A stretch of 64,000 nt of DNA from Roseofilum casamattae BLCC-M143 (GCF_030068455.1 NZ_JAQOSQ010000002.1:398117-462116), one strand, 5' to 3'; positions 16,418-25,909 are shown, counted from the first letter of the stretch. Translations and numbers: made by a program. The notes: generated by a model from the letters alone, not told the origin.

Positions 16418-18085
16418 ATGAGTTATTGCTTTAATTTAGCGTGCAGTAGTCCCCATAATCCAGAGAATGGTAAGTTTTGTCAATCTTGTGGATCGAAGTT
16501 GTTATTGGGCGATCGCTATCGGGGCATTCGTCCCTTGGGTGCTGGCGGGTTTGGGCGCACTCTGCTGGCCATTGACGAGCACAAGCCTTCTCGTCCTTCT
16601 TGTGTCATTAAACAGTTATTAGGACAACAGCAAGGGGTTCGGAATAAGGAGAAAGTGGCCGAACTCTTTCGCCGGGAAGCGGTGCAACTGGAACCTTTGG
16701 GAGAGCATCCGCAGATTCCACAATTGTATGCCTATTTTACGGAAGGCGATCGCCAATTCCTGGTGCAAGAATATATTGAAGGCATGACTTTAACGGAAGA
16801 ATTGTGCGATCGCGAAGCCACCCATCGCGGCCCGTTTAGCGAAAACGACATCTATCAATTACTGCGCGATACTCTCCCCATCCTGCAATTTCTCCACGAT
16901 CGCCACATCATTCACCGAGACATTAAACCCGATAATATCATCCGCCGCCGCGAAGACGGGCAACTCTTTTTGGTGGACTTTGGAGCGGCAAAATGCGTAG
17001 AATTATCGCCGGGAAACGAGACGGGAACTATTATTGGCAGCGCCCTCTATACCGCTCCCGAACAACTGCGCGGAAAAGCTACTTATAACAGCGATATTTA
17101 TAGCTTAGGAGTCACCTGTTTGCATCTGCTAACTCAAGTTTCTCCCTATGACTTATTCGATAATGAAGAAGATCGATGGACGTGGAAATCTCAGTTACCG
17201 GAATCTCTTGGTTGGCAACTGGAAAATATTCTCGATAAAACCATTCATACGGGCACAAAATATCGCTATCAATCTGCCTCAGAAGTCTTAGCTGACTTAT
17301 CCGCAATTCCATTATCTGGAAGCGACTCATCCGGATTTACTCTCATTGCACCATCGGTTAAGTCTTCCTCGCAATACGCTCTCTCTGTTCCGAAGAAAAT
17401 GACCGCTCCCAGCATTCCGGAAGCGAGAACTAAACTGCAACAACCCGATCTGAAAACTCAAGTTGGAATCGCTTTAAATGCGACTTTAAACATGTACTGG
17501 GTTGACTTGCAAATTTATTGGGGAAAACGACATCTGACCCTAATTCTCTTGCGCAATCCCGATACACCAATTAACTATAACTATTTGCTCCGAAAAATTG
17601 AAGAAACGCTCGATCGATTTCAACTCCAGGGTATAGAAACAGTTAAACTCTGCGGTCGAGTTACCGATAATCCGATGCCGGAATGGAAGCATCAAATCAC
17701 CCTCGATCTCGAGCCATTGTGGACAAAATCGACCCACTCCAAATTATCGCGCTACCAGGATATCAACTTTTGGTTAGCGCAAATGGAGAAAAAAGAATTT
17801 TGGCTAGATGGCTTATCATTCCTAATTGTTGTCTTTATGCTGACCTCGCGCATTGTCCTGCTCAATCCCGTTTTCGGGTTTCTGACGGCGATCGCATTTA
17901 TGAGCGTCAAAACCATTATCCGCGATCGTCCGGAATTCCAAGAAGAAAAGTTCTATAAACACCTAATTCTCGGAGGTCTGCTGCTCGGTTTTTCTAACTT
18001 CTACCTCTGGATTTCCGATGGTTTCGCCTTCATTATTGCCGGTTTGGCGATCGCCTCCCCCTCTTTCTATCTGAAAAAGAAGTAA
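16418..18085 (+). CDS. Ser/Thr protein kinase with N-terminal zinc ribbon
   Basis: A 555-residue protein. Residues 1-25 hold a four-cysteine zinc ribbon (C4, C9, C21, C24). A eukaryotic-type kinase domain follows, with glycine loop GAGGFGRT (41-48), lysine K65, catalytic HRDIKPDN (166-173) and DFG (187-189). After a linker, the C-terminal 200 residues include a soluble region and three to four hydrophobic segments (from about residue 465), so it is membrane-anchored. The Cys motif plus kinase recalls SpkB of Synechocystis, a kinase of the oxidative-stress response. Targets cannot be read from the sequence. Confidence 0.9.
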   Translation: MSYCFNLACSSPHNPENGKFCQSCGSKLLLGDRYRGIRPLGAGGFGRTLLAIDEHKPSRPSCVIKQLLGQQQGVRNKEKVAELFRREAVQLEPLGEHPQIPQLYAYFTEGDRQFLVQEYIEGMTLTEELCDREATHRGPFSENDIYQLLRDTLPILQFLHDRHIIHRDIKPDNIIRRREDGQLFLVDFGAAKCVELSPGNETGTIIGSALYTAPEQLRGKATYNSDIYSLGVTCLHLLTQVSPYDLFDNEEDRWTWKSQLPESLGWQLENILDKTIHTGTKYRYQSASEVLADLSAIPLSGSDSSGFTLIAPSVKSSSQYALSVPKKMTAPSIPEARTKLQQPDLKTQVGIALNATLNMYWVDLQIYWGKRHLTLILLRNPDTPINYNYLLRKIEETLDRFQLQGIETVKLCGRVTDNPMPEWKHQITLDLEPLWTKSTHSKLSRYQDINFWLAQMEKKEFWLDGLSFLIVVFMLTSRIVLLNPVFGFLTAIAFMSVKTIIRDRPEFQEEKFYKHLILGGLLLGFSNFYLWISDGFAFIIAGLAIASPSFYLKKK

Positions 18086-18126
18086 TTGGCCCTAACTATC
18101 GATTCAGTGAGCCTACTCATCCTCAA

Positions 18127-18297
18127 CTAGACAGCCGTTTTCTCCTGCTTTTTTGAGAAATCTACTACTTCTCTCCCACTTTCAGCTTGCTGCTTTTGTA
18201 AATCCGCAAAGATGGCTGGTAAATCGTGGTTAAATCGGCGTGAATACTCTTCACGAATTTTGTGAATCTCTTCGACAATTGGATCCCGATACATCAT
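18127..18297 (-). CDS. Small antitoxin partner of PIN toxin
   Basis: A 56-residue charged helical protein (YRDPIVEEIHKIREEYSRRFNHDL...IFADLQKQQ). Proteins of this look often accompany PIN toxins in cyanobacteria. Its ATG overlaps the toxin stop codon (ATGA), so the two are translationally coupled with the toxin first, the reverse of the usual VapBC order. Confidence 0.65.
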   Translation of the reverse strand: MMYRDPIVEEIHKIREEYSRRFNHDLPAIFADLQKQQAESGREVVDFSKKQEKTAV

Positions 18298-18770
18298 GAA
18301 CCTCCAAGCAATTCATAAGGCGTACAAAGAATGGGTAGTTTATATCCAAAATCCAGACTAATTTCCGCTAGCTTTCTTTGAATTTGAGCATTGGCAATAT
18401 GCTTGCAGTTCCATGTAAGCAGATAATTCATGCCATGAACAGTAGCGACAGCAATATGAATAGCATCAATATTCGCTTTTTCAGGAAGATTACTGCGTTC
18501 CAAGAATTGCTCTGCCAAATCAAAAACAGTTGGGTTTAAACTAAGTAGTGCAAGAGAGCTAATAATTGTGAGTCGCTCTGATGCCATTTGAGTATCCCCT
18601 TGCGCAACTTCTTTGACAACAACCAGTGACGAGTAGAGTTGGAAATCACTATGGCGCGTTTCCCACCATTCCCTAGTTATCTCAGCATTCGCTGCAACAA
18701 TTATATCTCTACTAGGTCGAGCAGTGAGATAGCCCAAGATACTTGTTTCAATGTAAACAGTTTCACTCAT
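18294..18770 (-). CDS. PIN-domain toxin (VapC-like)
   Basis: A 158-residue PIN-domain protein, with VYIETSILGYL at the start (Glu replaces the usual first Asp), VVVKEVAQGD, and NIDAIHIAVATVHGMNYLLTWNCKHIAN carrying the C-terminal acid and the conserved TWN element. It is predicted to be an RNase toxin. It is transcribed with the small gene that follows and is unrelated in sequence to the PIN toxin at 10806. Confidence 0.75.
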   Translation of the reverse strand: MSETVYIETSILGYLTARPSRDIIVAANAEITREWWETRHSDFQLYSSLVVVKEVAQGDTQMASERLTIISSLALLSLNPTVFDLAEQFLERSNLPEKANIDAIHIAVATVHGMNYLLTWNCKHIANAQIQRKLAEISLDFGYKLPILCTPYELLGGS

Positions 18771-18874
18771 TCGTTGCTAGTTAGCTGAGAATGTTTGTGC
18801 TTGTCTTAATGAAGTAGTCAAGCAGTTGAAGCCGATCGTTGGATAGACTAAGCCCTATTCTACTACATTATCAA

Positions 18875-19855
18875 TTATTCCAAACCCAACTCCCGTTTTA
18901 AATGGTCAATAGAAGACTCATCAATATAACTTTCCGTTTGAATTAAACGAGGGGGACGAATAATATCTTCCCGTGCTTCTTGCAGCACCTCTTTGACTGC
19001 TTCATAACTGGCAATATCGCTGACTACATATTGTACTGTACGCACCATAGCATTCAGTTTATAGCGATCGTCGCGATGAGCTGTCATCACCAAAATTTCA
19101 TCGCCGCGCAAACTATGAATAATCACTTCTACGGCGCGCAAAATTCCGTGAGAAAGGCTAACCACGCCAAAATAGGTTCCCTTCGGCAAATTACTGACTA
19201 ACTCCACTTCTGGAGCAAAATCGTAAATATCGACGGGAACGACTCTGGCCGAATGAATTTGCGCGATCGCTTCGGCATCTCCGACAAAATAGCGACTGGT
19301 CACTATCGTTGCCGATCGTGTATGCTCCAATAAAGCGCTTAACTCTTCTAAAGGTACTAACTGTACCGGAATATGCAACGCCGCTTGCAGCTCTTCCATC
19401 ATCAATTGTCCCACACCAATATCATTGATGGGAGCCGTCACCAAGACTCGCGCGCTACAACGCAAACGCCAATCAATTTCCGCTAAAAATAACTCTCGTG
19501 CTTCATTTAAAGAACAGCCTTCTTGCAACAAACGATCTACGCTACTTTGCACCACAGTTTGCGCCTGGGGATAACTTTCGAGTAACTGGGATTTATATTG
19601 CGCAAATCCTCCTTGAGTTTGGCGCACGTAAATTCCAGAACCCGCTTGTGCTTCCACCAATCCCGTATCTTCTAATTGGCGATAAACCTTGCTAATGGTA
19701 TTCCGGTGCAGTCCCGTTTGCATGGCCAAAGCGCGGGTACTGGGGAGTTGGGAACCGGGAGGATATTGCCCAGATGCGATCGCAAATCGGAGTTGATTGA
19801 ATAATTGATTAGAGGCAGGGATTTCACTATCGGACTGAATATGAAATTTAACCAT
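18875..19855 (-). CDS. plmA: GntR-family regulator PlmA
   Basis: A 326-residue protein with an N-terminal GntR winged helix (about residues 10-75: NQLFNQLRFAIASGQYPPGSQLPSTRALA, HRNTISKVYRQLEDTGLVEAQAGSGIYV) and a long C-terminal effector-binding domain. Length and sequence fit PlmA, a GntR protein found across cyanobacteria that was first linked to plasmid maintenance and later shown to form a complex with PII and PipX. The neighbours do not suggest a target. Confidence 0.85.
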   Translation of the reverse strand: MVKFHIQSDSEIPASNQLFNQLRFAIASGQYPPGSQLPSTRALAMQTGLHRNTISKVYRQLEDTGLVEAQAGSGIYVRQTQGGFAQYKSQLLESYPQAQTVVQSSVDRLLQEGCSLNEARELFLAEIDWRLRCSARVLVTAPINDIGVGQLMMEELQAALHIPVQLVPLEELSALLEHTRSATIVTSRYFVGDAEAIAQIHSARVVPVDIYDFAPEVELVSNLPKGTYFGVVSLSHGILRAVEVIIHSLRGDEILVMTAHRDDRYKLNAMVRTVQYVVSDIASYEAVKEVLQEAREDIIRPPRLIQTESYIDESSIDHLKRELGLE

Positions 19856-20026
19856 AAGGATTTAATTAAAACGTAAAAATCTCAAATAAAAAACTGGTAT
19901 GCTGTTTGGCATCAACCATGACTGATGACCGGAAACAGTTGTCCTACAGTATACAACCTCCGTTCCCGTTCAACATGAGGGCGATGGCCTCTAATATTAC
20001 TGACGATCTGTTATTCACAATTTGCT

Positions 20027-20809
20027 ATGTCCGAGCTAGAGATTCAAACCACTGCTATCGAGGTTTACAACGAAAACCTGGCCATCAATGCTTACTTAGC
20101 CGAACCGATCGCGCCAGGCCCTCATCCGGGTATTATTGTGGTTCAAGAAATCTTTGGCGTCAACCAACATATCCGCGATGTCACGGAGCGCATTGCCAAA
20201 CAAGGTTATGTTGCTCTGGCTCCTGCCATTTATCAGCGACTCGCACCGGGGTTTGAGGTGGGGTATAGGGCCGCAGATATCGAGATTGGGCGCAAATACA
20301 AGGTGCAAACGAAAGCAGACGAACTCCTGGGGGATATCCAAGGGGCAATTAACTATCTTAAAACGAAGGACAATGTTAGCCCTGCTGGCTTCGGAGCGAT
20401 TGGATTTTGCTTTGGCGGCCACGTCGTATACTTAACCGCCACCTTAGACGATATTACCGCCACAGCCTCATTCTATGGGGCAGGAATTGCGACGTTAACC
20501 CCTGGTGGCGGGCCCCCCACGGTAACTCGCTCGGGACAGATTAAAGGCACGATTTACGGCTTCTTTGGCAACGAAGATGATAGCATTCCAGTGGCAGATA
20601 TCGAAACGATCGCTTCAGCATTAACCGCAGCTGGAGTTTCGCACCAGATCTTCCGGTATGATGGAGCCGGCCATGGCTTTTTCTGCGATCGCCGTGGTAG
20701 TTATAATGCAGATGCTGCTGCTGATGCTTGGGAAAAGGTGAAGCAACTGTTTCGCACCCAACTTCAGTCCCGATCTTTCCAACGTATCGACCCAAGCTAT
20801 GAACCCTGA
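20027..20809 (+). CDS. Dienelactone hydrolase family protein
   Basis: A 260-residue alpha/beta hydrolase of the dienelactone hydrolase family. The nucleophile is Cys in GFCFGG, the acid is in GNEDDSIP and the histidine in GAGHGFFC; the Glu of VVQEIFG matches the residue that pairs with the Cys in the family. In cyanobacteria its natural substrate is unknown. The gene overlaps rps1b by 11 bp, so the two form an operon. Confidence 0.9.
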   Translation: MSELEIQTTAIEVYNENLAINAYLAEPIAPGPHPGIIVVQEIFGVNQHIRDVTERIAKQGYVALAPAIYQRLAPGFEVGYRAADIEIGRKYKVQTKADELLGDIQGAINYLKTKDNVSPAGFGAIGFCFGGHVVYLTATLDDITATASFYGAGIATLTPGGGPPTVTRSGQIKGTIYGFFGNEDDSIPVADIETIASALTAAGVSHQIFRYDGAGHGFFCDRRGSYNADAAADAWEKVKQLFRTQLQSRSFQRIDPSYEP

Positions 20810-21704
20810 ATTAACGCCCTCTCCCGAGACCCCTGCTGGATTTTCTCAGGATGACTTTGCCAAAGCCCTTGAAAATCACGACTACACCTTCCAAAAAGGG
20901 CAAATTGTCCGAGGGCGAGTTGCCGTCCACTCCCAAGAGGGAGCTTATATCGAAATAGGGGGAAAAGCGACAGCCTTTGTTCCCTTGCAAGAAGCGTCCC
21001 TAAAAGCGGTAAGCGACTTGTCTGCTGTATTACCGTTGGGCGAAGAGTTAGAATTTCTCATTACTCGCGAGCAGAATGACGAGGGGCAAGTCACCCTTTC
21101 TCGTCGCCAACTGGAGGTGAAGCGCATGTGGGATGAGTTGCTCGAGAAGCAAGAGAACGAGCAAGCGATTCAAGTGCGCGTGACTGGATCGAACAAAGGA
21201 GGGGTCACGGTAGATGCATTAGGACTGCGAGGATTTATTCCGCGATCGCACTTAACTCGGCGCGAAGACCTGAATGCTCTTCAAGGAGAAACCCTCACGG
21301 TCTCGTTCCTGGAAGTTAATCCCGACTCTCGCAAGTTGGTTCTTTCCGAGCGACTGGCGACGCAAGCAGCGAGTTTCAGTCAACTGGAAGTCGGGCAGTT
21401 AGTTGAAGGTAAAATTGCCAATATCAAACCCTTTGGTTTATTTATCGATTTGGGAAGTGCCACTGGGCTGATTCATATTAAACAAATTAGCCAAAGCTAT
21501 ATTGAATCGCTCTTCAGCACTTTTGAAATCGGTCAACCAATTAAGGCGATCGTTATCAATATTGACGAAGGTAAAGGACGCATTTCTCTCTCAACTCGTA
21601 TCCTGGAGAACTACCCTGGAGAGTTACTGGAAAATATGGAAGAAGTCATGGCGAGTGCTGCCGCTCGTCGCGAAAGAGCCGTGAAATCTTTGGAAAATGC
21701 TTAG
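20799..21704 (+). CDS. rps1b: S1-domain protein, ribosomal protein S1 homologue Rps1b
   Basis: A 301-residue protein with three S1 RNA-binding domains (about 35-105, 120-185 and 200-270: KGQIVRGRVAVHSQEGAYIEI, AIQVRVTGSNKGGVTVDALG, GQLVEGKIANIKPFGLFIDLG). Cyanobacteria carry two S1-like proteins; the N-terminal sequence and shorter length fit the Rps1b type, which binds mRNA or the ribosome. It overlaps the dienelactone hydrolase gene and is followed by a hairpin. Confidence 0.85.
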   Translation: MNPELTPSPETPAGFSQDDFAKALENHDYTFQKGQIVRGRVAVHSQEGAYIEIGGKATAFVPLQEASLKAVSDLSAVLPLGEELEFLITREQNDEGQVTLSRRQLEVKRMWDELLEKQENEQAIQVRVTGSNKGGVTVDALGLRGFIPRSHLTRREDLNALQGETLTVSFLEVNPDSRKLVLSERLATQAASFSQLEVGQLVEGKIANIKPFGLFIDLGSATGLIHIKQISQSYIESLFSTFEIGQPIKAIVINIDEGKGRISLSTRILENYPGELLENMEEVMASAAARRERAVKSLENA

Positions 21705-21709
21705 AGCTA

Positions 21710-21734
21710 GTAGGGTGGGCAATGCCCACCTTAC
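21710..21734. terminator. GGTGGGCAATGCCCACC hairpin
   Basis: Eight-base arms (21714-21721 and 21723-21730) around one base, extended by weaker pairing. It directly follows rps1b and lacks a strong T-run. The same unit with longer arms lies after sbtB at 54107, so it is also a dispersed repeat. Confidence 0.55.
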
Positions 21735-21771
21735 TCATTCAAAAAACGATATTTTTCTTTAAATTAATTCG

Positions 21772-22638
21772 ATGAAAACCATTTGGGAACTTGATTTTTA
21801 CTCCCGACCGATTCTGGATGAAAACCTGAAGAAAACTTGGGAAATTTTAATTTGTGAAAGTCCGTTAGATATTAATGCCAATTGCGATCGCCTATTCCGT
21901 TACTCGCGATTTTGCTCGAGCACTCAGGTGAACTCCGGACAACTGCGCTCTGCCATTTCTGAGGCCATCTCGCAAGCGCCAAACCCGCCCACGCAAATTC
22001 GCTTTTTTCGCCGTCAGATGAATAACATGATTGTCAAATCATGCAAGGAGTTGGGCATTGTCGCGCAACCGAGTCGCCGCACCATGACTCTCCGTCGTTG
22101 GTTAGAGGAACGCGAGAAGGAGGTTTATCCGCAGGAACCCGGCTATCAGGAGAGCGCAGCCACTTCAGCATCCGTACAGTACGATGTGGCGATCGCCCAA
22201 CCCTTACCCGATGCTATTTTAGGACAAAAATGGGCATTTGTGACCCTCGAAGCCCAAGCCTTTGCCGAAATGCCAGAATGGGACATTGCTTTTCAAGAGT
22301 CATTTCCCTTAACCTCGTTTGGATTATCCGAAACCACTCCAATTCCGGGGATTATTCTGTTTTCTCCTCGGGCAATTCCGATGGCAGGATGGATGTCTGG
22401 ATTGGAATTAGGGTTTCTCAAGGCGAGCGATGATGAGACCTCTCAGTTATTATTAGAAACGGGAGTTAGCGATCGCTGGATTTTATCCAATCTCAATACT
22501 CCCGAATTACTCAAAGAAGGCCGGCGCTTCGAGCAAGCTAAAGCAAACTCCCAAGGCATTCATTTTATCGCCATTCAATCCGATCCAAACTCCGAGTCAT
22601 TTGCTGGGTTTTGGCTCATGCAAGAATTAAACATGTAA
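21772..22638 (+). CDS. Tab2/Atab2 family RNA-binding protein
   Basis: A 288-residue protein starting with MKTIWELDFYSRPILDENLKK, the hallmark of the Tab2/Atab2 (DUF1092) family. RFFRRQMNNMI and a C-terminal WILSNL...EGRRFEQAK region also fit. In chloroplasts Tab2/Atab2 bind psaB and other photosystem mRNAs and help their translation; a similar role in photosystem biogenesis is likely here. It is separated from rps1b by a hairpin, so it probably has its own promoter. Confidence 0.85.
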   Translation: MKTIWELDFYSRPILDENLKKTWEILICESPLDINANCDRLFRYSRFCSSTQVNSGQLRSAISEAISQAPNPPTQIRFFRRQMNNMIVKSCKELGIVAQPSRRTMTLRRWLEEREKEVYPQEPGYQESAATSASVQYDVAIAQPLPDAILGQKWAFVTLEAQAFAEMPEWDIAFQESFPLTSFGLSETTPIPGIILFSPRAIPMAGWMSGLELGFLKASDDETSQLLLETGVSDRWILSNLNTPELLKEGRRFEQAKANSQGIHFIAIQSDPNSESFAGFWLMQELNM

Positions 22639-22749
22639 TGCCAAATCATCGAAACGATGCTCCAAAAAGTATCCCCTTTCAGTGTACTGAAGAGGGAGAC
22701 TATCGATCGGCGAGACTAATGTCCGTTGTTCATTATTAATTATTAATTG

Positions 22750-24369
22750 TTAATTAATGCGCTGTTTGCGTCTGCGGAGTTGAGTACCGCCAAAACCTAA
22801 ACCAAATAACATCAAACCAGCCAGAGCAGAGGGTTCGGGAACATCAACCGGCTCTTCAAACTCATTCAATGTGGTTGCGTTGCGATCGCTTGCTGACGTC
22901 CGAACTCCGTATTCTTCCTCCAATGCTTGCTCGTCTGCTGACGCTTGCGCCACAATTTGTTGCCGCGCACCTGCAAGAACATCTTGAATTTCTTGCTCCA
23001 AATCTGCAATGTTTTGGTCTCGCAGATCCCGTTCGGCAATAACTTCTTTGCGACGTGCTTTCGGCTCGGCCATCTCATTTTCGTTAAAGACGTATTCCGG
23101 ATGGTCGGCACGAATTTCATCGAGCAGGTCACGGTAAGCACCGTTTGCTACTTGCCAGTCCTGTTGAGCGGTATCTAAAGCAGATCCATACTCGGTTTCA
23201 ATGCTCGCAATGTCATTGTTGAACCGGTCAACCTCATCGTTCAAGAAATCAAGATACTTCTTATCTTTGTTATTCCAGGTGGGGTCATTGAGCTTTCGGT
23301 CTTCCTGCTCCGCAATCAATACTTCAGTTTCTGCGATCGCATTAAGCAGTCCTTGGCGCTCCTTATTTGCATCGCGAACATCCTTCGCTGCTTGTCGATT
23401 CTCCCAAATTTCGGCAAAACCAGGAGTGTTTGCGCGAATGTTTTTGTTTTCCCGGTGATGGTCTTTGATTTCTTCGTCCCAGATTCGTTGCTGTTCGGCA
23501 TCGAGGCGAGCGAATTCATCCTCAATTGTCTGATAGCGATCGTCCCAAATCCAATCTACACCGAGTTGCTCCGCTTGTTCGGTGAGAGGAGGAAGCTTGG
23601 TTAAAGCTGCCAGATTAAATTCAAAGGCAATCAGATTATCTCCTTGATTGTCGAAGTTTGCAGAATCGAATCCTAAATCGCTCAAGCGACCTGCATCAAC
23701 AAAGGTAAATCCATCATCGTAAGCACGAGTTCCACGATCGATGACATTGTATCCCGGACCGGCAACGTTGTAGTAAGGTTCGGGTTCGCCCAGGTCATCG
23801 GATTGGATATCGCCGAAGAAGTTGTCAACGCTGTCATCAACCAAATTCATATAGTTCTCGTAGGTACGGTGCCCGAAGTTGTGCATCCCGACACCTTTCG
23901 CGACAACGTTTTGGTAAACGCCGGCTTCTGAAGCATCCGAATCATTGGCTTGAGAGAAGTTAATTGCAAAGAGCTGGCCGGAATCTTGCGCTTCTTCAAA
24001 GGTCAGGCCTTCTGCCGTAAAGAAAAGGTCGCCCCAGGCAATGCTATTTCCGCCGCGATCGGTTCCTTCCCCATCAATCGAGGTGTTCCCGTTCATGACA
24101 ACAACAACTTTGCCATCATCGGTGACCGTGCTTGCCATGCCCAGCATATCGTAGAGAGGGCCGTCCGTATTATCGCCCCGAGCATCTTGAGTGTATTGCC
24201 ATCCACTAACCGTTTCATTCCTCACGTGAGCCATCCCATCATTGTTGCAATCTAGGAAAACGCTTAACGTTCCTCCCAGGGAAGCGGCTTGTGCAGGAGA
24301 GGCGAAGAGGGTAGCTAAACCAAGCGTCGTTAATCCACCAAGGAACTGAGTTGTCGTCTTCTGGCTCAT
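22750..24369 (-). CDS. PEP-CTERM sorted exported protein
   Basis: A 539-residue secreted protein. The signal peptide covers about residues 1-28 (FLGGLTTLGLATLF then SPAQAAS). A mature N-terminal domain of about 280 residues follows, then a long charged coiled coil (about 300-500, DAEQQRIWDEEIKDH and similar), and a C-terminal sorting signal made of VPEPSALAGL, a hydrophobic stretch and RRRKQ. Such signals are processed by exosortase and are tied to exopolysaccharide. The start at 24369 is chosen for the signal peptide and its GGAG site; the open frame extends 30 codons further. The domain itself I do not recognise. Confidence 0.8.
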   Translation of the reverse strand: MSQKTTTQFLGGLTTLGLATLFASPAQAASLGGTLSVFLDCNNDGMAHVRNETVSGWQYTQDARGDNTDGPLYDMLGMASTVTDDGKVVVVMNGNTSIDGEGTDRGGNSIAWGDLFFTAEGLTFEEAQDSGQLFAINFSQANDSDASEAGVYQNVVAKGVGMHNFGHRTYENYMNLVDDSVDNFFGDIQSDDLGEPEPYYNVAGPGYNVIDRGTRAYDDGFTFVDAGRLSDLGFDSANFDNQGDNLIAFEFNLAALTKLPPLTEQAEQLGVDWIWDDRYQTIEDEFARLDAEQQRIWDEEIKDHHRENKNIRANTPGFAEIWENRQAAKDVRDANKERQGLLNAIAETEVLIAEQEDRKLNDPTWNNKDKKYLDFLNDEVDRFNNDIASIETEYGSALDTAQQDWQVANGAYRDLLDEIRADHPEYVFNENEMAEPKARRKEVIAERDLRDQNIADLEQEIQDVLAGARQQIVAQASADEQALEEEYGVRTSASDRNATTLNEFEEPVDVPEPSALAGLMLFGLGFGGTQLRRRKQRIN

Positions 24370-24642
24370 GGATATTGCTCCTAAAAATTTATGTCTGTTT
24401 GAATCATGCCTGTTAAAGTCGCTACCCAAGCCAAGTTTGAGATAATGCGATTGTCCCAATCAATCACTTAATTCTCAGCATAATTTGATTCAGCTATTTC
24501 CGTAAACTGATGATGATACTGAATTTAGTTAAAGAAACTTTAAAGTTCCCAAAGATACTCTTAGGATCACTTATGTGGTAATAGGGGGGCATTAATTTGA
24601 GATAGTGTTGGCGAACCTACCCCTACAATTATTAATTATTAA
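24370..24642. other. Intergenic, promoter of PEP-CTERM gene
   Basis: 273 bp between two minus-strand genes. It should hold the promoter of the PEP-CTERM gene and the 3' end of the glycosyltransferase transcript. A GAACCTACCCCTAC repeat relic sits at about 24611 and an ATTAATTATTA stretch overlaps the end of the next gene. Confidence 0.45.
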
Positions 24643-25566
24643 TTATTCATTGCGTGCAGCATAAACCGCTTGGACGTTATACCAATTGAGAAAAATGCGC
24701 GCGACTTCTAAGGCTAATTGCGATCGCCCTCCATCAATGAGCCATTGCAAAAACGGAGCCATAGTGCGCTCGTTTAAGCGTCCCCCTAGAGATAATGTTC
24801 CCCAAAGAATGCGATGGAGCCACGTCATTTGAATCATTAACCTGACTTCCCAGGTGGGGTGTTTTTCGTAGAACAAAACTCCCATGCGTCCCCGTTGAAT
24901 TTCGCGATCGATCATGCTGGGAATTTGGTCTAAATTAAAGGCGGGATGCCAGTGATAGCCGACAGCTTCCGGGCATTTAATTAGTTTGAGTCCTAACTGT
25001 TTTAAACGTACGCCGAGTTCTAAGTCTTCCCAACCGTAAAGCTGAAACTGAGTATCGAATAATCCGGCTTTTTCCAGCCAGTGACGGGCGATCGCCACAT
25101 TTCCAGTCGCAAAATACGCCGCCGAAAAGTCCGTAATTTTGTAGGGTTCCCTCGTCGGTTCCTCGAAGTTACAGGTATTAATGACCGCGCCATAGGTGAA
25201 AAGGCGATCGCTCCCTCGCTCTCGTTCTCCCTCTTGTAAAGCGCGAGCGTGACATTTAAGGAAGGTTTCGGTCACCACCAAATCGCTGTCAATAAAAATA
25301 ATTGTATCGCCTTCAGCCTCTTTTACGCCAAGATTGCGCGCGGCGGCCGGTCCTTGATGCTCTTGCTCGAACCAGCGCACATGGGGCAAACTCTTGCCCT
25401 CGGTTTGCAGCCACTCTATCGTCCCATCTGTAGAGCCGTCATCAACAACCACGACCTCGTAACCGGCGATCGCATCCGTATCGCAATCCTGGTTTTCCAA
25501 GGCGCGCAAGCACTTTTGCAGAATTGGCAGTCGATTGTAAGTGGGAATAACAATGCTAAAAAACAT
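24643..25566 (-). CDS. Glycosyltransferase family 2
   Basis: A 307-residue GT-A fold glycosyltransferase: FSIVIPTYNRLPILQKCL and VVVVDDGSTDGTIEWL bind the nucleotide sugar, IIFIDSDLVV is the metal-binding DxD region, and GLFDTQFQLYGWEDLELGVRLKQ holds the catalytic acid region. It is soluble or peripheral and probably adds sugars to an exopolysaccharide or lipid. The acceptor is unknown and no other polysaccharide genes are adjacent. Confidence 0.88.
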   Translation of the reverse strand: MFFSIVIPTYNRLPILQKCLRALENQDCDTDAIAGYEVVVVDDGSTDGTIEWLQTEGKSLPHVRWFEQEHQGPAAARNLGVKEAEGDTIIFIDSDLVVTETFLKCHARALQEGERERGSDRLFTYGAVINTCNFEEPTREPYKITDFSAAYFATGNVAIARHWLEKAGLFDTQFQLYGWEDLELGVRLKQLGLKLIKCPEAVGYHWHPAFNLDQIPSMIDREIQRGRMGVLFYEKHPTWEVRLMIQMTWLHRILWGTLSLGGRLNERTMAPFLQWLIDGGRSQLALEVARIFLNWYNVQAVYAARNE

Positions 25567-25605
25567 ATTAGTAAATTCGATTAACAGTGAGACAAGCGAT
25601 AGTGT

Positions 25606-25671
25606 GAGGACTGAGCGAAGTCGAAGTCCGGATTGTTTATGATGTCCGAGCTTCGACTGCGCTCAGCTCTC
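25606..25671. repeat. Imperfect inverted repeat, CTGAGCGAAGTCGAAG type
   Basis: Arms at 25606-25632 and 25645-25671 pair over 27 bp with a few mismatches around a 12-bp loop. The core ACTGAGCGAAGTCGAAG is a sequence seen scattered between genes in many bacteria. Lying upstream of the glycosyltransferase, it could be a palindromic repeat or a structured RNA end. Confidence 0.65.
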
Positions 25672-25801
25672 ATTGGTTTTGCGATTTTATATCTCACTGT
25701 TATTTGAATCGACTATAGGAACTCGATTTCGTTGATGTGGAGCGATCCAACCTAACCTCAATTTTAGATAAGAACAGTGAGGCTAGAAACCGACGTTAAC
25801 T

Positions 25802-25909
25802 TCAATCGCCAAACCCAGACATTCCTTGAAATAACATAATCAATCCTCCGATCGCGATCGCAACCGCCAAACCGCCAGCGATCGCATCCAACAGTTGCGT
25901 ATTTTCCAT
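25802..25909 (-). CDS. Possible 35-residue single-TM protein
   Basis: ATG at 25909 opens a frame encoding MENTQLLDAIAGG, a hydrophobic stretch of about 20 residues and a short GFGD tail. Size and layout resemble small thylakoid subunits, but the sequence matches none I know (not PetN, PetM, PsaM or Psb30). The upstream ribosome site is weak. Two HIP1-like sites inside the frame could also create such a hydrophobic sequence by chance. Confidence 0.35.
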   Translation of the reverse strand: MENTQLLDAIAGGLAVAIAIGGLIMLFQGMSGFGD

